Made by a program: the position numbers and the translations under genes
Origin: Sedimenticola selenatireducens DSM 17993
GTDB lineage: Bacteria > Pseudomonadota > Gammaproteobacteria > Chromatiales > Chromatiaceae
Length of the DNA: 64,000 bases
Reading direction: 5' to 3'
NCBI RefSeq assembly: GCF_000428045.1
Contig: NZ_ATZE01000021.1
Coordinates: 62,001 to 126,000 of the forward strand
Notes under the pieces: generated by a model
What the model was told of the DNA's origin: nothing
Database searches by the model: none
What the model saw: only the letters and a program-made list of their open reading frames with translations
Shown here: piece after piece, positions 61,628 through 64,000 of the stretch
Layout of the letters: every line of letters begins with the position of its first letter
Position numbering within the stretch: position 1 is the stretch's first letter

Positions 61628-62040
61628 TCAGCCCGCACCATGACCTGATGCTTCCGATGCTTCCATTGCCATGCGATAGGCATGATCCAGATCGCCCCAG
61701 TCGATGCTGCCGCCGCGCTCTGTCCCGCGGCGGAAGGCTTCCACCAGCAAATGGGCGGTCTGAAAAGCCGCGTCCCGGCGGCGAAGCGCTTTGATGCTGG
61801 CGTCGGGTTCCGGCCAGTCCCCTGCCACTTCCGACTCTACGGTAAACTCCAGTGGGATACCCGCATCTCCGAATTCCCCAATGTCATCGTATAGCCACGA
61901 GACTTCTGCCTTGTCCTGCCAGATATCACTCTGATCAAACAGTTCACTGGCCCTGGCAATAGCGACATCAGGGCTTTCGGCTCGAAGTCGACCCTGACCC
62001 AGTGTTCGTAGGGCAATGCATATTGAATGATGTATTTCAT
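61628..62040 (-). pseudogene. ICE backbone hypothetical gene with single-base frameshift
   Basis: The natural start is ATG 62040 (MKYIIQYALPYEHWVRVDFE), preceded by a GAGCCAGG site. That frame leaves the expected protein after about 20 residues. The continuation ESPDVAIARASELFDQSDIW and onward, to 61628, is in another frame whose only start is a TTG with no support. Inserting one G near 61980 (GAGCC to GAGGCC) joins the two into a smooth protein of about 137 residues. I know similar small ICE proteins that begin MKY-IQYALPYEHRV and continue with -AIARASELFD-. Function unknown. Confidence 0.65.
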
Positions 62041-62168
62041 CCTGGCTCTTCTGATGGTTGATCAAGGGGAGAGACCATCCCCACCCGGGAGAAGATCTCC
62101 CCGGTGGGTTTGGCTTTGAACTCGAGTCTTAGACTCGATGAAATGAAACGAGGGTACTGAAACGGGTC

Positions 62169-62597
62169 TCAGTCCTCGTTTGGCAACAAGATGGTGATCA
62201 CTGGCTCGCCTCGATCACCCGGCCCGATGACCACCTTCAGCTGGGCGAGTTCCGACTTCCTGGTATGCCCGTCACGGGGGACCCGATAGAGCGTGAACGG
62301 CAGCCGGTCGACCTGGCCCGTATGGGTACGAATGGCATGGGAGGCCATGAATAGCACATCCCATAAGCGCCCGGACTGATCCTGAGGAACCTGCCTGTTG
62401 CTGTCATCCGCCGACCAGTCCACACAATCGGACCAGGCGGCGGTGGTCATGGCCACCGGCAGCTTAAACCCAGCTTCCTGCGCCATGTCACCCACATCGA
62501 TCAGCACACCGTCGTCGATGGCCTGAGCCCGGGTATAGGTGGAGATAACCTCGCCGAAAAACGAATCAGCGTTGCGGTCATTTGAAGCGTTGGACAT
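62169..62597 (-). CDS. DUF6573-like ICE protein
   Basis: A 142-residue protein, start ATG 62597 (MSNASNDRNAD) with AAGGAG upstream. The pattern YTRAQAIDDGVLIDVGDMAQEAGFKLPV, with W-S-D-C-V about 25 residues later and a C-terminal VVIGPGDRGEPVITILLPNED, fits a small family common in conjugative elements of proteobacteria (DUF6573 as I recall). Function unknown. It shares strand and spacing with radC and the replication protein gene. Confidence 0.78.
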   Translation of the reverse strand: MSNASNDRNADSFFGEVISTYTRAQAIDDGVLIDVGDMAQEAGFKLPVAMTTAAWSDCVDWSADDSNRQVPQDQSGRLWDVLFMASHAIRTHTGQVDRLPFTLYRVPRDGHTRKSELAQLKVVIGPGDRGEPVITILLPNED

Positions 62598-62694
62598 AGT
62601 GTTTCTCCTTGGTGGAATTAACACCGGGTCACACCGCCTTCCCTACCGGGAAAGTGGATGCTTTCCCGGCAAGGTTTGTAAAAAATGCCGCGTG

Positions 62695-63186
62695 TCAGAG
62701 CAAGCCGCGTTCAGCGAACGAGACGCTCTCACCCGCGGTAACCACGAAGTGGTCGAGCACGCGCACGTCAACCAGTGCAAGTGCCTCTATCAGCCGGCGG
62801 GTGATCATCTCGTCCGCCTGGCTGGGTTCCGCTACCCCGGAGGGGTGGTTGTGGTAAAAGACCATGGCGGCCGCGTTCGCCTCCATGGCCTGTTGCACTA
62901 CAACGCGCGGGTGGACCGACGCACCATCGATGGTGCCCTGAAATAACTCACGCACGGCAATGATCCGATGTCGGTTATCCAGGAACAGCGCACCGAATAC
63001 CTCGTTTCGGTATTCGGCCAGTCGAAGACGCAGGAAATCCCGTGTCTGCGCCGGGCTGCTCAAGGCTCTTCCGGCACGATGTCTGACCGCCAATACCTTC
63101 ATCGCCAGTATCACCACCGATTGCTTTTCAACGTCATTGAGCTGCGACGGGTTGAGACCGGCGAACCGGTCGTCTGTAGGGTTCAT
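62695..63186 (-). CDS. radC: RadC-like JAB-domain protein
   Basis: A 163-residue protein with the JAMM/MPN metalloprotease signature YHNHPSGVAEPSQADEMITR (about 111-130; the HxH-x7-S-x2-D zinc motif). An N-terminal helical part precedes RNEVFGALFLDNRHRIIAVRELFQGT. The start is ATG 63186 after AGGAGATC. RadC-like proteins are common passengers of conjugative elements and genomic islands; the biochemical role is unresolved, and a link to DNA repair is historical. Confidence 0.92.
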   Translation of the reverse strand: MNPTDDRFAGLNPSQLNDVEKQSVVILAMKVLAVRHRAGRALSSPAQTRDFLRLRLAEYRNEVFGALFLDNRHRIIAVRELFQGTIDGASVHPRVVVQQAMEANAAAMVFYHNHPSGVAEPSQADEMITRRLIEALALVDVRVLDHFVVTAGESVSFAERGLL

Positions 63187-63305
63187 GATTGATCTCCTCG
63201 CATGGACAGGGAGACCAGACCCATGGGGGAGTGATCCCCCGGGGTGGGTTGAGTGATGGCCGGATAACAGCGTTATCCGGCCTTATGTGGATTCAAGATG
63301 TGGAA

Positions 63306-63710
63306 TCAAGCAGCGCTCTCTTGCTCCTTGAAAAACGGCTGACCGTCAACCTTGGCCCACCAGATGCGCAGCAAACGGGCCTTCAGACTGACACCGGTCT
63401 GGCCGGCCTTGTCACCGTGCTTGTGGGTGAAGGATTCCGCGCTCAGGTCACTGAGTGTGAATCCGACCAGCACCTTCAATTTGCCCTCCACGGCCGGTTT
63501 GAGCTGGCTTACCACCTGCTGCGCCTTCTTGCCGGACACGGGACACTCGAAGTGAGCGTAATGGACGTCGTCGACGCTACCGTGCAAAGCGGTAATGGTG
63601 ACACTCAGAAAAGGCGTACCCTTTTCCGGTTTCACCTCACGGACACGATTGAGATAACCGATGCCGCTGGTGTGAAGATCAAAATACTTGTTACTTTCGT
63701 TGCTGGACAT
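63306..63710 (-). CDS. STY4534-family ICE replication protein (DUF3577)
   Basis: A 134-residue protein. The N-terminal YFDLHTSGIGYLNRVREVKPEKGTPFLSV and the central VHYAHFECPVSGKKAQQVV are the family core. It is annotated in many ICEs as a replication-associated protein of the STY4534 type and probably helps maintain the excised element. The start is ATG 63710 after AAGGAG. It is the backbone gene next upstream of radC. Confidence 0.85.
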   Translation of the reverse strand: MSSNESNKYFDLHTSGIGYLNRVREVKPEKGTPFLSVTITALHGSVDDVHYAHFECPVSGKKAQQVVSQLKPAVEGKLKVLVGFTLSDLSAESFTHKHGDKAGQTGVSLKARLLRIWWAKVDGQPFFKEQESAA

Positions 63711-63908
63711 AGCACTTGCTCCTTCAGGTTGGTTTAATCCGGAGCGAGCGCATCCCTGACGGGAAGGCTTCCCCGGCAGGGTTTGTGAATAATGGAAACG
63801 ACAAGGTTTCCGTAAAGTGGGACCGGGGCTTTCGCCGCAACGCCTGTCGCACGGTCCTAAGGCGTCTGGTTTGTCACTGAGACCGCAGTGACCACGTATA
63901 AAACCGTT
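63711..63908. other. Intergenic region
   Basis: 198 nt upstream of the replication protein gene. It contains GCCTTCCCCGGCAGGG-like sequence (about 63755-63785) similar to CTTTCCCGGCAAGG upstream of radC (about 62652-62670), suggesting a short repeated leader element before these genes. Nothing else is seen. Confidence 0.35.
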
Positions 63909-64000
63909 TCAGGCCACGTCCGACGCTTCGCAGACGTATTGCAGGTACTTCAGCATGCCGCGTGCGTTGGCGAAGGCCGGGTGTTCGGCAATGGTCTGAT
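63909..64000 (-). CDS. 3' end of an unknown ICE gene
   Basis: The last 29 codons of a minus-strand gene that continues past the window. The tail reads FANARGMLKYLQYVCEASD and ends VA before TGA. Composition and strand match the backbone. It is too short to assign. Confidence 0.6.
   Translation of the reverse strand, partial: QTIAEHPAFANARGMLKYLQYVCEASDVA

Noticed and set aside
1-64000. CRISPR array, rRNA or tRNA genes, or a tRNA attachment site
   Set aside because: No regular repeat-spacer pattern, no rRNA-like stretch and no tRNA cloverleaf or CCA-end sequence was recognised on either strand by eye; the window appears internal to the element.

Overview
The window is an internal piece of a large integrative and conjugative element (ICE) of the PFGI-1/SXT-TOL-like class, from a proteobacterium that probably has anaerobic or denitrifying aromatic metabolism. 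The backbone is GC-rich, all on the minus strand, and recognisable gene by gene. From high to low coordinates it runs: the tail of an unknown gene (63909-64000), a STY4534-type ICE replication protein, a RadC-like protein, a DUF6573-like protein, PilL, a thioredoxin-fold protein, a lytic transglycosylase, a TIGR03765-type protein, TraD and a TIGR03747-type membrane protein (48.7-55.0 kb). It resumes at 2.7-10.0 kb with RAQPRD, TIGR03758, 03745, 03750, 03746, 03749, 03752, 03751 and the TraC-type ATPase. The relaxase, main integrase and partition genes are outside the window, so the host species cannot be named.

A 38-kb, clearly less GC-rich cargo (about 10.4-48.5 kb) sits between the two halves of the transfer region. 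I read it as a mobile pathway for anaerobic oxidative breakdown of resorcinol-type aromatics, of the kind known from Azoarcus anaerobius. A molybdopterin hydroxylase/transhydroxylase pair (rhL/rhS-like) keeps the active-site set of pyrogallol-phloroglucinol transhydroxylase and carries an extra N-terminal SCP2-like domain. A three-gene dehydrogenase complex (bqdLMS-like: fused E1, lipoyl E2, E3) is interleaved with a YciI-like and a VOC protein. A beta-hydroxyacid dehydrogenase, an aldehyde dehydrogenase and an FAD 2-hydroxyacid oxidase could finish the fragments. A TRAP transporter, a MetA-type outer membrane channel, a TauE-type permease and a gamma-resorcylate-decarboxylase-like amidohydrolase could bring in and decarboxylate dihydroxybenzoates. 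A livKGFHM-type ABC importer, an M24 hydrolase, a G3E GTPase and a UbiA prenyltransferase complete the set.

Regulation is legible in the DNA. Five near-perfect sigma-54 (-24/-12) promoters stand in the right orientation before five units: livK, the M24 gene, rhL, the beta-hydroxyacid dehydrogenase and the yciI-bqdL operon. Two paralogous AcoR/RedR-type sigma-54 activators flank the catabolic block. A MarR gene faces the TRAP operon across three phased copies of GACTAWWTAGTC. Several hairpin terminators separate the units.

The left edge (1-2.5 kb, plus strand) is a second accessory insert: the 3' end of an OLD-type nuclease, a minimal UvrD-like helicase and an unknown third gene, resembling a Gabija-type defence operon. 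The right accessory block (55.1-62 kb) has a tyrosine recombinase, a 1-kb hairpin-rich non-coding stretch (oriT candidate), a ParE/Phd toxin-antitoxin pair, a flavodoxin-fold oxidoreductase, an acetyltransferase, two unknown low-GC genes, a ParE remnant and a frameshifted backbone gene.
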